Of a stretch of DNA of 64,000 bases, positions 18,408-27,364 are shown piece by piece. The position numbers and the translations under genes are program-made. Below the pieces are notes generated by a model. The model was given only the letters and a program-made list of their open reading frames with translations. It was not told the origin of the DNA and made no database searches. Within the stretch, counting starts at the first letter, position 1. Each line of letters begins with the position of its first letter. The DNA is from Prevotellaceae bacterium (GTDB lineage: Bacteria > Bacteroidota > Bacteroidia > Bacteroidales > Bacteroidaceae), in contig JAJPYQ010000032.1 of NCBI GenBank assembly GCA_021204865.1, positions 33,014 through 97,013 of the forward strand, written 5' to 3'.

Positions 18408-19478
18408 ATGATGAAGCACAATTTCAACGCAGGCCCCTCGAAGCTGCCCATCGACGTGATGAGGGCGGTGAGCGCGGCCTGTCTCGACTTCGAGAACAGT
18501 GGCCTCTCCCTGATGGAGATGAGCCACAGGGCGAAGAACTTCCAGCCAGTGGTCGACGAGGCGGTACAGCTCTTCCGTGAGCTGCTCAGCATACCAGAGG
18601 GGTACAGCGTGCTGTTCCTCGGCGGCGGGGCGAGCCTCGAGTTCTGCATGGTGCCCTATAACTTCCTCGAGCATAAGGCAGCCTACCTCAACACCGGCGT
18701 GTGGGCTAAGAAGGCGATGGCGGAGGCCAAGCTCTTCGGGGAGACGGTGGAGGTGGCAAGCAGCGCCGACACCACTTACAACTACATCCCGAAGGGCTAC
18801 ACCGTGCCCTCGGACGCGGACTACTTCCACGTGACGACCAACAACACCATCTACGGCACGGAGCTGCACCGTGACCTCGACTCCCCCGTGCCTATGATAG
18901 CCGACATGAGCAGCGACATCTTCTCACGCCCCGTGGACGTTAGCAAGTACAACTGCATATACGGCGGGGCGCAGAAGAACCTCTCGATGGCAGGCGTGAC
19001 CTTCGTCATCGTCAAGGACGACGCACTGGGCAAGGTGACAAGACCCATTCCCACGATGCTCGACTACCGCACGCACGTGAAAGGCGGCTCTATGTTCAAC
19101 ACGCCCCCGACGGTGCCCATCTACTGCGCCCTTCAGACGCTAAGGTGGATTAAGCGTGAGGGCGGCGTCGAGGAGATGCAGCGCAGGGCGGAGGCTAAGG
19201 CAGCCCTGCTGTACGGCGAGATAGAGCGCAACAAGCTGTTCCGCCCGACGGTCCTCAACCCCGACGACCGCTCCTATATGAACATCTGCTTCGTGATGAG
19301 CGAGGAGTACAAGGAATTGGAGGCAGGTTTCCTCAGCTTCGCCACAGAGCGAGGGATGGTGGGCGTGAAGGGTCACCGAAGCGTGGGAGGCTTCCGCGCC
19401 AGCTGCTACAACGCGGTAACCATCGACGACGTGAAGGCCCTTGTGGAGTGTATGCAGGAGTTCGAGAGGCAACATTAA
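18408..19478 (+). CDS. serC: Phosphoserine aminotransferase
   Basis: A 356-residue PLP enzyme converting 3-phosphohydroxypyruvate to O-phosphoserine in serine synthesis; it can also serve PLP synthesis. The start [11 protein letters not shown] is family-typical. The PLP lysine lies in [12 protein letters not shown], and [13 protein letters not shown] is the preceding conserved segment. [14 protein letters not shown] near the end binds the substrate phosphate. The ORF track's earlier start (18366) lies inside the promoter, so ATG 18408 is preferred. It heads an operon with serA, 25 nt downstream. Confidence 0.95.
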   Translation: MMKHNFNAGPSKLPIDVMRAVSAACLDFENSGLSLMEMSHRAKNFQPVVDEAVQLFRELLSIPEGYSVLFLGGGASLEFCMVPYNFLEHKAAYLNTGVWAKKAMAEAKLFGETVEVASSADTTYNYIPKGYTVPSDADYFHVTTNNTIYGTELHRDLDSPVPMIADMSSDIFSRPVDVSKYNCIYGGAQKNLSMAGVTFVIVKDDALGKVTRPIPTMLDYRTHVKGGSMFNTPPTVPIYCALQTLRWIKREGGVEEMQRRAEAKAALLYGEIERNKLFRPTVLNPDDRSYMNICFVMSEEYKELEAGFLSFATERGMVGVKGHRSVGGFRASCYNAVTIDDVKALVECMQEFERQH

Positions 19479-19503
19479 GACTAACTAAAGGAGACAACGA
19501 GAC

Positions 19504-20427
19504 ATGACTAAGGTGCTTGTGGCGACAGAGAAGCCTTTCAGTAGGGTAGCTGTCGAAGGGATAAAGGAAGTGACCGACGCTGCCGGCTATGAGCTGGCTC
19601 TGCTGGAGAAGTACACGGACAAGGGGCAGCTGCTCCAGGCGGTGGCAGACGCTGACGCATTGATTGTGCGGTCGGACAAGGTGGACGCTGACGTACTGGC
19701 GGCTGCCAAGAAGCTTAAGATAGTAGTACGAGCCGGGGCAGGGTTCGACAACCTCGACCTTAAGGCTTGCACGGCGCACAACGTGGTGGCGATGAACACC
19801 CCTGGGCAGAACGCCAACAGCGTGGCTGAGCTTGTGTTCGGTCTGCTGGTCTTCTGCGTGCGCAACTTCTTCAACGGTAGCAGCGGCACGGAGCTTAAGG
19901 GCAAGAAGCTGGGCATCCTCGCCTTCGGCAACGTGGGCAGGAACGTGGCGCGCATTGCCAAGGGCTTCGGCATGGAGGTATGCGCCTTCGACGCTTACTG
20001 CCCCGCCAGCGTCATAGAGGAGGCCGGGGTGAAGGCAGTGCCTGACCAGGAGACTCTCTTCGACGAGTGTGACATCGTGAGCCTGCACATACCGGCGACA
20101 CCCGAGACCCTCAAGAGCATCAACAAGGCTCTGGTGGGAAGGATGAGGAAAGGCGGCATCCTGGTGAACACCGCCCGCAAGGAGGTGGTCGACGAGGAGG
20201 GGCTGCTCAGCCTTATGCAGGAGCGCGCCGACCTCAGGTACCTTACAGACATCAAGCCCGACACTGACGCTGCTTTCTCGGAGAAGTGCGCAGGCCGCTA
20301 CTTCGCCACGCCTAAGAAGATGGGGGCGCAGACAGCCGAGGCTAACGCCAACGCAGGGGTTGCCGCCGCAAAGCAGATAGTGGGCTTCCTTAAGGAAGGC
20401 ATAACCAAGTATCAGCTTAACAAGTAG
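19504..20427 (+). CDS. serA: D-3-phosphoglycerate dehydrogenase, short form
   Basis: A 307-residue NAD-dependent dehydrogenase making 3-phosphohydroxypyruvate, the step before SerC. The substrate domain has VRAGAGFDNLDL. The Rossmann motif is LGILAFGNVGRNVARIA. GGILVNTARKEVVDEEGL carries the catalytic region. There is no C-terminal ACT or regulatory domain, so serine feedback of the E. coli kind is not expected. It lies between serC and the DUF1015 gene, which starts immediately after its stop codon. Confidence 0.93.
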   Translation: MTKVLVATEKPFSRVAVEGIKEVTDAAGYELALLEKYTDKGQLLQAVADADALIVRSDKVDADVLAAAKKLKIVVRAGAGFDNLDLKACTAHNVVAMNTPGQNANSVAELVFGLLVFCVRNFFNGSSGTELKGKKLGILAFGNVGRNVARIAKGFGMEVCAFDAYCPASVIEEAGVKAVPDQETLFDECDIVSLHIPATPETLKSINKALVGRMRKGGILVNTARKEVVDEEGLLSLMQERADLRYLTDIKPDTDAAFSEKCAGRYFATPKKMGAQTAEANANAGVAAAKQIVGFLKEGITKYQLNK

Positions 20428-21681
20428 ATGGCAACGATAAGACCATTCCGTGGCTTGCGTCCGCCTAAAGACTTGGTGGAGCAGGTGGAGAGCCGCCCCT
20501 ACGATGTGCTTTCCAGCGAGGAGGCAAGGCAGGAGGCTGGCGACAACGAGAAGTCTCTCTACCACATCATCAAGCCTGAGATAGACTTCCCCGTGGGCAC
20601 AAGCGAGTACGACCCCCGTGTGTACGAGCAGGCTGCCCTGAACTTCCGCAAGTTCCAGCAGGAGGGCTGGCTGGTGCAGGACACTCAGGACATGTACTAC
20701 ATCTATGCCCAGACGATGCAGGGCAGAACGCAGTACGGGCTTGTCGTGGCTGCTGCCGTCAGGGACTATATGACGGGCGTAATCAAGAAGCACGAGCTCA
20801 CGCGCAGGGACAAGGAGGAGGACCGCATGAAGCACGTGAGGGCTACGCAGGCCAACATGGAGCCTGTCTTCTTCGCCTACCCCGACAACGAGGTGATTGA
20901 CCGCCTCGTCGCTTCGTACGTCAGGCAAGCCCCCGAATACGACTTCATCGCACCCGTCGACGGCTTCCGCCATCAGCTCTGGCTCATCAGCAGCGAGGAC
21001 GACCAGAGGCTCATCACAGAGACCTTCGCCTCCATACCTTTCTTGTATATAGCCGACGGGCATCACCGCAGTGCCGCCGCCGCACTCGTGGGGGCGGAGA
21101 TGGCTAAGCGCAACCCCGACCAGACGGGCCAGGAGGAGTACAACTACTTCATGGCGGTCTGCTTCCCAGCGGGGCAGCTAACAATCCTCGACTACAACCG
21201 TGTGCTGAGAGACCTGAACGGAATGACGGGGCAGCAGTTCCTCGCCCGGCTTGCCGAGAGCTTCGACATTGAGATTGCCGAGGGCAGGCAGGAGGCTCGC
21301 CCACAGCGGAAGCACCAGTTCGCACTTTATCTCGAGGGGTCGTGGTACCGCCTCACGCTTCACGAGGGGAAGGTGGACGAGAGCGACACGATAGAGAGCC
21401 TCGACGTTAGCGTAAGCAGCAAGCTGATACTGGATAACCTGCTCAATATCACCGATTTACGCAGCGACAAGCGAATAGACTTCGTGGGTGGTCTTCGTGG
21501 CTACGAGGAGCTGGAGAAGAGGGTGGACAGCGGGGAGATGAAGATGGCTCTCGCACTCTATCCCGTGTCGATGGCGGAGATCATGAGCATTGCGGACAGC
21601 GGCGCCATCATGCCCCCGAAAGCCACTTGGTTCGAGCCTAAGCTGCGCAGCGGGCTGGTGGTGCATAAGCTCAGCTCTTGA
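20428..21681 (+). CDS. DUF1015-family protein
   Basis: A 417-residue cytosolic protein beginning ATIRPFRGLRPPKDLVEQV, the family signature, with YIADGHHRSAAAAL in the middle (a conserved His/Arg motif similar to ParB-like or SerK-type active sites). It directly follows serA with no gap, an arrangement repeated in many Bacteroidetes. Family knowledge: some DUF1015 relatives are free-serine kinases (SerK), which would fit the serine operon, but for this protein that activity is an inference. Confidence 0.85.
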   Translation: MATIRPFRGLRPPKDLVEQVESRPYDVLSSEEARQEAGDNEKSLYHIIKPEIDFPVGTSEYDPRVYEQAALNFRKFQQEGWLVQDTQDMYYIYAQTMQGRTQYGLVVAAAVRDYMTGVIKKHELTRRDKEEDRMKHVRATQANMEPVFFAYPDNEVIDRLVASYVRQAPEYDFIAPVDGFRHQLWLISSEDDQRLITETFASIPFLYIADGHHRSAAAALVGAEMAKRNPDQTGQEEYNYFMAVCFPAGQLTILDYNRVLRDLNGMTGQQFLARLAESFDIEIAEGRQEARPQRKHQFALYLEGSWYRLTLHEGKVDESDTIESLDVSVSSKLILDNLLNITDLRSDKRIDFVGGLRGYEELEKRVDSGEMKMALALYPVSMAEIMSIADSGAIMPPKATWFEPKLRSGLVVHKLSS

Positions 21682-21699
21682 GGCTGACGCACTGCCGCT

Positions 21700-22302
21700 A
21701 TGGACGACACGTATCTCACTCTGGCTGGTCCCTCTGAAGGCGAGTACTCCGAGAAGGGCAGCCGCTTCTTGGCGTTCGCGACGCACGTGTCGACCCTCGA
21801 CGACTGCCGTGTTCTTGTCAATCAACACGGCAGAAGATTCCACGATGCACGGCACTTGTGCTACGCTTACATGCTAGGTCCCGAGCGTGCGACATACAGG
21901 GCTGTGGACGACGGCGAGCCGAGCGGAACAGCGGGACGGCCCATCCTGGGGCAGATAAACAGCCGAGGACTGACGGACGTGCTCGTGATCGTTGTGCGCT
22001 ATTTCGGGGGGACTAAGCTGGGGACAAGCGGACTGATACGGGCTTACAAGACTGCCGCAGCGGCTGCTCTTAATGAAGCTAACATCGAGGAGCGAATGGT
22101 GTGCGACACCGTGACCGCGACTTTCGAGTATCCTTTACTCAGCCAAGTGATGCGGATAGTGAAAGACGAGGACTTGACCATCCTGAGGCAGGACTTCCAG
22201 CTCGAATGCGAGATGGTGCTGAAGGTGAGGAAGTCCGCCTCCAGCCACCTCGCTGAAAGGCTCCGTCAGGTGAGGGGCGTGGAAATACGAGTGAACGATT
22301 AA
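21700..22302 (+). CDS. YigZ/IMPACT (UPF0029) family protein
   Basis: A 200-residue protein with the IMPACT N-terminal domain. The motif DARHLCYAYMLG and the block DDGEPSGTAGRPILGQI are diagnostic, followed by VIVVRYFGGTKLGTSGLIRAY. A small C-terminal ferredoxin-like domain (about 135-200) completes it. The family is linked to translation control in eukaryotes; its bacterial role is not settled. It lies 18 nt after the DUF1015 gene and could be in the same transcript. Confidence 0.88.
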   Translation: MDDTYLTLAGPSEGEYSEKGSRFLAFATHVSTLDDCRVLVNQHGRRFHDARHLCYAYMLGPERATYRAVDDGEPSGTAGRPILGQINSRGLTDVLVIVVRYFGGTKLGTSGLIRAYKTAAAAALNEANIEERMVCDTVTATFEYPLLSQVMRIVKDEDLTILRQDFQLECEMVLKVRKSASSHLAERLRQVRGVEIRVND

Positions 22303-22326
22303 ACATAACGTCCATTATAAGTTGAA

Positions 22327-23253
22327 ATGAGCAGGCAACTAAGCGGTGCCGAGTACGCCGCCTCGAAATACAACGAATACCAGGTGCGCGAGGCTTCGAC
22401 GCTCACAGAATTTCTAAGCAAGCAGATGTCAGGCATCAGCCGCACCAGGCTGAAGAACATCCTGCAAGGTCGCGGCGTGCAGGTGGACAGATGTGTCGTC
22501 ACACAGTTCGACTTTCCGCTGCGTCCCGGCATGCTGGTGCGCGTGAGCAAGCACCGCGGCAAGACCGACCTCCGTAGCCGCTGGATACAGCTAATATACG
22601 AGGACAAGGACATCGTCGTCGTTAACAAAGAGCCCGGAATACTGAGCATGGCAGCCACTCCAAGGCAGTTCTGCATAAAGAACATACTGGACGGATACTT
22701 TGACAAGCGCAACTTCAAGTGCCATGCACACGTCGTTCACCGCCTCGACAAGGAGACAAGCGGCCTGCTGGTCTACGCCAAGACAATCGAGGCCGCAAGA
22801 ACGCTGCAAACTGACTGGAAGTCATACTGTTACGACCGCCGATATCTCGCAGTGCTTGAAGGCAGGATGGAACGCGAGGGAGGCACCCTTCAGAGCTGGC
22901 TTAAGGACGACAAGAACTACTACACGCACAGTAGCCCCTTTGACAACGGAGGAAAACTTGCCATAACCCACTACCACACGCTGCAATGCTCGGACAATTT
23001 CTCACTCGTAGAGATGCGCCTCGAGACTGGCAGAAAGAACCAGATACGTGTGCAGATGGCAGACATCGGGCATCCCGTCGTCGGCGACATCAAGTACGGC
23101 AGCGGACCTGGCCCCTTGGACAGGCTTTGCCTCCACGCCTTCCGCCTTTTCCTCACCCATCCCACGACGGGCGAACGCCTCCAGTTCGAGACACCCTACC
23201 CCGCCAGCTTCGTGAAGTTGACGAAAGCAAATGCTGTAATGCAAGACTTTTAG
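22327..23253 (+). CDS. RluA-family pseudouridine synthase
   Basis: A 308-residue enzyme. The N-terminal S4 RNA-binding domain (about 25-85) includes SRTRLKNILQGRGVQVD. The catalytic domain follows, with the active-site Asp in VHRLDKETSGLLVYAK, the Tyr segment CYDRRYLAVLEG, and the third motif NQIRVQMADIGHPVVGD. It converts uridine to pseudouridine in rRNA or tRNA; the target position is not assignable. It starts 24 nt after the YigZ gene. Confidence 0.92.
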   Translation: MSRQLSGAEYAASKYNEYQVREASTLTEFLSKQMSGISRTRLKNILQGRGVQVDRCVVTQFDFPLRPGMLVRVSKHRGKTDLRSRWIQLIYEDKDIVVVNKEPGILSMAATPRQFCIKNILDGYFDKRNFKCHAHVVHRLDKETSGLLVYAKTIEAARTLQTDWKSYCYDRRYLAVLEGRMEREGGTLQSWLKDDKNYYTHSSPFDNGGKLAITHYHTLQCSDNFSLVEMRLETGRKNQIRVQMADIGHPVVGDIKYGSGPGPLDRLCLHAFRLFLTHPTTGERLQFETPYPASFVKLTKANAVMQDF

Positions 23254-23263
23254 GCTGATTTGT

Positions 23264-23293
23264 TTTGCGATACAAGATAAATCACTAACTTTG
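23264..23293 (+). promoter_or_regulatory. Promoter for higB-higA
   Basis: TTTG (23264-23267), an 18-nt spacer and TAACTTTG (23286-23293), 17 nt before the higB start. Autorepression by HigA here is expected from the family; no operator palindrome was resolved. Confidence 0.65.
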
Positions 23294-23310
23294 CAGGTGA
23301 GAATGACAGC

Positions 23311-23610
23311 ATGAGGATTATATCACACAGAAGACTGCGTGAATACTATGAGGCGGAAGGACACGAGGACGCACGTGTGGCTTTGGAGCGATGGTACGAG
23401 ATAGCCGAGAATGCCGAATGGAAAAGCCTGTCGGACATAAAAGTTGACTTCCGCTCCACGGATTATGCCGGTAACCAGCACTATGTTTTTAACATTAGAG
23501 GTAATCGCTATCGCCTGGTCGTAGTCATCAAGTTTGTTATGGGGAGTATATACGTGCGATGGGTCGGCACACATAAAGAATATGACAAGATAGATTGTTC
23601 AACGATATAA
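23311..23610 (+). CDS. higB: HigB-type mRNA interferase toxin
   Basis: A 99-residue basic protein of the HigB family (RelE superfamily). DVARVALERWYEIAE-like N-terminal helices are followed by the sheet VVVIKFVMGSIYVRWVGTHKEYDKID, which carries the conserved Arg/His/Tyr cluster of HigB toxins. The family cleaves mRNA at the ribosome. It is directly upstream of a helix-turn-helix antitoxin (12-nt gap), the inverted toxin-first order typical of hig loci. Length is normal and the frame intact. Confidence 0.88.
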   Translation: MRIISHRRLREYYEAEGHEDARVALERWYEIAENAEWKSLSDIKVDFRSTDYAGNQHYVFNIRGNRYRLVVVIKFVMGSIYVRWVGTHKEYDKIDCSTI

Positions 23611-23622
23611 GAGCATGAAGTT

Positions 23623-23985
23623 ATGGAAGAGATCTCTAAAGAACAGTATGAGTATGCGGAGGCAAGGATTGAGGAGCTTCTGCCTCTGGTGGATGACAAC
23701 ACCCCGGCTGACGACAGGAATGCGGTTGAGCTGTCAATAGTCTCTGACATTGTGGTGGCGTACGAGAAGAAGCACTACCCCATCGCAAAGCCCACCGTTG
23801 CTGAACTGATAGAGCTTTCCCTTGAGGAAAAGGGAATGACACAAAGACAACTCGCCTCAGAGATTGGGGTAAGCCCTTCACGTGTGAACGACTATGTGGC
23901 TGGTCGCTCGGAGCCCACCCTGAAGATAGCAAGGCTACTGTGCCGGGTACTCGGCATCCAGCCGACATTGATGCTCGGAATGTGA
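23623..23985 (+). CDS. higA: HigA-type antitoxin, XRE helix-turn-helix
   Basis: A 120-residue protein with an N-terminal helical part and a C-terminal XRE helix-turn-helix (about 66-115): GMTQRQLASEIGVSPSRVNDYVAGRSEPTLKIARLLCRVLGI. In the family this protein neutralises HigB and represses the operon. The pair marks the left boundary of the accessory island. Confidence 0.88.
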   Translation: MEEISKEQYEYAEARIEELLPLVDDNTPADDRNAVELSIVSDIVVAYEKKHYPIAKPTVAELIELSLEEKGMTQRQLASEIGVSPSRVNDYVAGRSEPTLKIARLLCRVLGIQPTLMLGM

Positions 23986-24054
23986 AGTGCTTGGTGTGAC
24001 GCTTGAATTCACCAATTCCAAGTCTACCCAGTTGTTAATAATCCGGGCAACGGT

Positions 24055-24123
24055 CACCACCCCCAAACACATACCTACCAACCCCTATATATAAGGGGTT
24101 GGTAGGTATATGTTTGAGGGGTG
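24055..24123. repeat. Island palindrome, copy 1 (long form)
   Basis: Two nearly complementary arms of about 30 nt (CACCCCCAAACA... / ...TGTTTGAGGGGTG, with ATACCTACCAACCCCT inside) flank an ATATAT centre. The same long form with its flanking sequence recurs at 35575 and, inverted, at 45977. Confidence 0.9.
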
Positions 24124-24184
24124 TATGTACCCGTATTGCCAAGATTATTTGTATGACATTATATATAATGAGAGTAGCACCTGA

Positions 24185-24304
24185 AAGACCACCTACCTAA
24201 CCGGAGCATATAGGGAATGGTTGGTAGGTAGTCTTAGTTCCTATGGCTGCCATCAAACACCACCCACCATACCTTAGTATATATAGGCAGGTTGGTGGGT
24301 GTTT
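24185..24304. repeat. Island palindromes, copies 2 and 3 (short form)
   Basis: Copy 2 (24185-24235) and copy 3 (24255-24304) each pair an ACCTACC/ACCCACC arm with GGTAGGT/GGTGGGT around a central CATATAG or TATATA. The 24125-24184 spacer has no gene. Confidence 0.85.
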
Positions 24305-24360
24305 CCATTTGCCCGTGCGATTTTCCCCGCCCACATGCGGTGCGAATGCGAAGAATTGCC

Positions 24361-24368
24361 TATCTTTG
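24361..24368 (+). promoter_or_regulatory. -7 promoter element of the duplicated leader
   Basis: TATCTTTG matches TAnnTTTG exactly. The inverted copy at 38748-38741 has TACCTTCG. Confidence 0.6.
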
Positions 24369-24373
24369 CGACA

Positions 24374-24519
24374 CAAACCGTAAACCAAACCGATATGTAA
24401 AGACCAAGAGTAGGACACTTAGATAAAGCGTTAGCTTACGTTCTTGTCTTCTGTAAATAGCCAGTTTACGAGGCAGTCAAGGGTTTAAGCCGATGCTCAC
24501 GCGGAACGCGTGGGCTTTT
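24374..24519 (+). ncRNA. Putative small RNA or attenuating leader, copy 1
   Basis: From the predicted start after TATCTTTG to the T-run there are about 146 nt without a convincing ORF. It ends in a GC-rich hairpin (GCTCACGCG / CGCGTGGGC, loop GAA, 24495-24515) plus TTTT. The inverted copy at 38590-38735 is identical through this whole region apart from two bases, so it is under constraint or was recently duplicated. Whether it is a free sRNA or a leader that attenuates the Sel1 gene at 24642 cannot be told. Comparison with the Rfam Bacteroidales RNA motifs would decide whether it is known. Confidence 0.5.
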
Positions 24520-24641
24520 ACTCGTATATGACTGCAATGGTTTTGGCTATACCTCAGAAGACGTAGACGAAGAATCGGTCCACGTTTTTTTGTTGCCCAA
24601 GCTCCAGGCCATAGATAAACTGACCACTAAAAACTACAGCT

Positions 24642-25133
24642 GTGACAAGGAAATCATTAGTATTAGCATTGATGGCAGCTATGCTTCTGCTCGCCACCCC
24701 CGCCTTCGCCCAGAAACCCATCCAGAAACCGCAGAAGCCACAGAAGACAACCACCACAACTGCCCCAAGCAGACCTGCCGCCCCAAAACCTCCGAAGGTA
24801 AATGCCCAGTCGTCCGACAGCCCCGTTTCCGAGCTGGACGAGCTGAGAAGGGCTGCCGAGCAAGGAGATGCCGATGCCCAAACCAACCTGGGTTTTCGCT
24901 ATTACAACGGAGACGGCGTGACACAAAGCTACACAGAGGCAGTCAAGTGGTGGAGGAAGGCTGCCGAGCAGGGTAACGCTGACGCTCAATACAATCTGGG
25001 ATGTTGCTATGCCAATGGAGAAGGTGTTGCCCAAAGCGATGAGGAGGCATTAAAGTGGTTTCGCAAGGCTGCTATACAAGGGGACGCTGCCGCGATAAAA
25101 ATTCTGGAGGAGTTGGGTGAAACAGCCAACTAA
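24642..25133 (+). CDS. Sel1-repeat secreted protein
   Basis: A 163-residue protein with a GTG start. The signal peptide (RKSLVLALMAAMLLLATPAFA) is followed by a Lys/Pro/Thr-rich linker and about two and a half Sel1 repeats (ADAQTNLGFRYYNGDGV, ADAQYNLGCCYANGEGV). The same start region, including GTGACAAGGAAATCATTAG, opens the Sel1 lipoprotein at 43059, so the GTG start is supported twice. It lies downstream of the duplicated leader. Sel1 arrays are protein-interaction scaffolds; no catalytic domain is present. Confidence 0.8.
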   Translation: MTRKSLVLALMAAMLLLATPAFAQKPIQKPQKPQKTTTTTAPSRPAAPKPPKVNAQSSDSPVSELDELRRAAEQGDADAQTNLGFRYYNGDGVTQSYTEAVKWWRKAAEQGNADAQYNLGCCYANGEGVAQSDEEALKWFRKAAIQGDAAAIKILEELGETAN

Positions 25134-25213
25134 ACAGGCGGCAGGATAATAGCCATGAGCGAACACATAAGAACTGCGACACTATATTTTCTAACCATAA
25201 AAAGTAAGACACT

Positions 25214-27310
25214 ATGAAGAAGCTCTTTTTTACACTGACTCTATTGACGCTCGTGTTGCCCATGGCCGCACAGATAAGTGTGTCTCCATCGGACGAGCAA
25301 AGCGGGAAACTACTTATGGAGGCTTTCCAGGCGGTAGAGGCGCAGGAATATGACACGGCTATTGAACTCGCTCTGGAGGGGCTTAAACACACGACAAACT
25401 CGCAACTAAGGTCGTATCTCTACAGTGAGCTCGCCTCCGCCTATCACGACTCAGGGGAGAAGACAAAAGCCGTGGAAGCAGCCTACAAGGGATTGGCTGA
25501 AGACTACACCAACTCCATACTGCAATACAATCTTGAGGTGTTTCTTTATGAGTTGGAACAGTATGACAACGCCGAGAGAGCCTTCTTGCAATTGCTGGAA
25601 CTCAACAAAAGGACTCCCGTGGACAAACAGTGGCTTTGCGGAGCATACGCATATATGGGTCTTATACAGCAGAAGAGAGGGCAATACCTTCCGGCGGAAG
25701 ACTCGTTCAAGAAAGCGATAGACTTAGCGCCGAACAAATACTCTGTCCAGATGCAAGGTGCTTACAATGGTCTTGGCGATGCCTGCTTTGAGCAAAAGAA
25801 ATACCAAGAGGCAATAGAGCCGTATGAAGTGGCCGCGTCCTTGCAAGTGGACAACCTGAACGGAAGGCACTACAAACTGGCTGTATGCTACTTTAACACA
25901 GGCAATACGGACAAGGCGATAGAGAACTTCAAGAAATACATCGAGATCTTCAACTCTAATTTGGAGACTTTATTGTTAGCCAGTGAAGACGAGGAAGAGA
26001 AGAAGATACTTGCCGAAATGGACATAGACGCAACCGAGTTGGTGGCGATGTGTATCGACACGTACCGCTACTTGGGCATGATATACTACGGAAAAAGGGA
26101 TTACGCCTCCGCCACCTCATACGCCAACACTTTTATGCTCAATGGCAGCGACGACGGCGGTGTCAACAAAAAGTTATTAGGGTATTCCTCACTAACAGAC
26201 TTCTTGTGGCTTATCGACTTGTACCTCAACAGAAACAAAGACACTGAGACAGGGCAGGCACTGTTCGAGGTAGGTATGGAGAACTACCCTGACAACCCAG
26301 ACATCTTGTTTATCAAGGCCATTTCGGATGGAGATGGAGCTGCGGAGGAAGATGTGGAAATTTATAAGGAGATAATCAGGCAGGAACAAACATACTCGCC
26401 TATACAGTTCGACTATGCCACCGCCTATAACAACCTGGCGTGGGCTTACTACAATCTGGGACAAGCGGAAGCGGGACTGCCCTATGCGGAGAAGTCTGTC
26501 AGGATGAACGCCAAGCACGATTATAGCTGGGACACGCTTGGGAGAATATACTACGACTTGGGACGTTATGAGGACTGCATCACCGCTATGACCAAATGCG
26601 CGGCGATACCCAACTGCTCCACCCTGCAAATAGCCTACGAGTACATCGGCAACTCTTACAATAAGTTAGGTAACGAAGACGAGGGAAGTCAATGGCTCGA
26701 AAAGGCGAAAATGCCAGTAGCTTCTACTTCTGAACAGACGAGCCAGCAATCGGATTCCCCTCTGGTTTCTGGGATGATAAACGGTTACGAGTATGTCGAC
26801 CTTGGACTGAGCGTCAAGTGGGCGGTGTTCAACATAGGGGCTAACGCCCCGTGGGAATACGGAGACTACTACGCCTGGGGCGAGACACAGACGAAGTCAT
26901 CGTACACTGAGAGTAACAGCGTAACATACAAGAAGAAAATTAGCGACATAGCAGGCTGGGTGGACTACGATGCCGCCTGCGCCAACTGGGGAGGCTCGTG
27001 GCGTTTGCCCACAGCAGACGAGATAGACGAGCTGGTGAAGAAATGCAAATGGGAAGGAGGCGTGTGGCACGACCATAGCGGCTATATGGTGACAGGTCCT
27101 AACGGTAACTGCTTATTCCTTCCTACGGCTGGCTACCGCAGCGGCACGGAGCTTAACAAGGTCGGAGAGTTCGGAGATTACTGGACTTCCACACCTTATG
27201 AGGGCGACTCTCAGAATGCATACTATCTCTACTTCAACATAGAAAGCTATTGCAAGGACTGGCACGACCCTCGCATCACAGGGCAGACCATACGCCCAGT
27301 CTCTGACTGA
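25214..27310 (+). CDS. TPR protein with C-terminal FISUMP (C-type-lectin-like) domain
   Basis: A 698-residue protein. Signal peptide about 1-20 (FFTLTLLTLVLPMAAQ). TPR array about 25-505, for example YLPAEDSFKKAIDLAPN, YQEAIEPYEVAASLQVD and TDKAIENFKKYIEIF. FISUMP domain about 521-698, starting NGYEYVDLGLSVKW, with YYAWGETQTKS, WGGSWRLPTADEIDEL and DYWTSTPYEG. FISUMP belongs to the C-type-lectin superfamily, a fold used by DGR variable proteins. The TPR segment near residues 430-510 is almost identical at DNA level to part of the minus-strand gene at 36149. It follows the Sel1 gene by 80 nt. Probably exposed at the cell surface; ligand unknown. Confidence 0.82.
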   Translation: MKKLFFTLTLLTLVLPMAAQISVSPSDEQSGKLLMEAFQAVEAQEYDTAIELALEGLKHTTNSQLRSYLYSELASAYHDSGEKTKAVEAAYKGLAEDYTNSILQYNLEVFLYELEQYDNAERAFLQLLELNKRTPVDKQWLCGAYAYMGLIQQKRGQYLPAEDSFKKAIDLAPNKYSVQMQGAYNGLGDACFEQKKYQEAIEPYEVAASLQVDNLNGRHYKLAVCYFNTGNTDKAIENFKKYIEIFNSNLETLLLASEDEEEKKILAEMDIDATELVAMCIDTYRYLGMIYYGKRDYASATSYANTFMLNGSDDGGVNKKLLGYSSLTDFLWLIDLYLNRNKDTETGQALFEVGMENYPDNPDILFIKAISDGDGAAEEDVEIYKEIIRQEQTYSPIQFDYATAYNNLAWAYYNLGQAEAGLPYAEKSVRMNAKHDYSWDTLGRIYYDLGRYEDCITAMTKCAAIPNCSTLQIAYEYIGNSYNKLGNEDEGSQWLEKAKMPVASTSEQTSQQSDSPLVSGMINGYEYVDLGLSVKWAVFNIGANAPWEYGDYYAWGETQTKSSYTESNSVTYKKKISDIAGWVDYDAACANWGGSWRLPTADEIDELVKKCKWEGGVWHDHSGYMVTGPNGNCLFLPTAGYRSGTELNKVGEFGDYWTSTPYEGDSQNAYYLYFNIESYCKDWHDPRITGQTIRPVSD

Positions 27311-27364
27311 AAGGAGAAGCATATCCCATAGACAGCATCGATGACAGGCATCAACATACAGACG

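Larger units (their letters stand above)
24354..24610. repeat. 256-bp inverted repeat, left copy
   Basis: This segment is repeated in opposite orientation at 38500-38755 with only about five differences (in the -7 box, a GC/AA pair and a T-run length). It contains a promoter, a 146-nt putative RNA and a hairpin terminator, followed by about 90 nt of further conserved sequence. Confidence 0.9.

Noticed and set aside
19333-21066. 577-aa antisense ORF opposite serA/DUF1015
   Set aside because: Long only because of codon composition; it crosses two well-conserved genes.
23985-24642. tRNA or riboswitch in the long gaps at 24.0-24.6, 38.4-38.9 and 45.7-46.1 kb
   Set aside because: No cloverleaf, anticodon arm or known riboswitch core was found; the gaps are filled by palindromes and the leader repeat.
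24554-24886. 110-aa minus-strand ORF ending in LGQQKNVDRFFVYVF, and its relative at 38251-38562
   Set aside because: They run through the 256-bp leader repeat into a gene on the other strand; the shared end is explained by the repeat itself.
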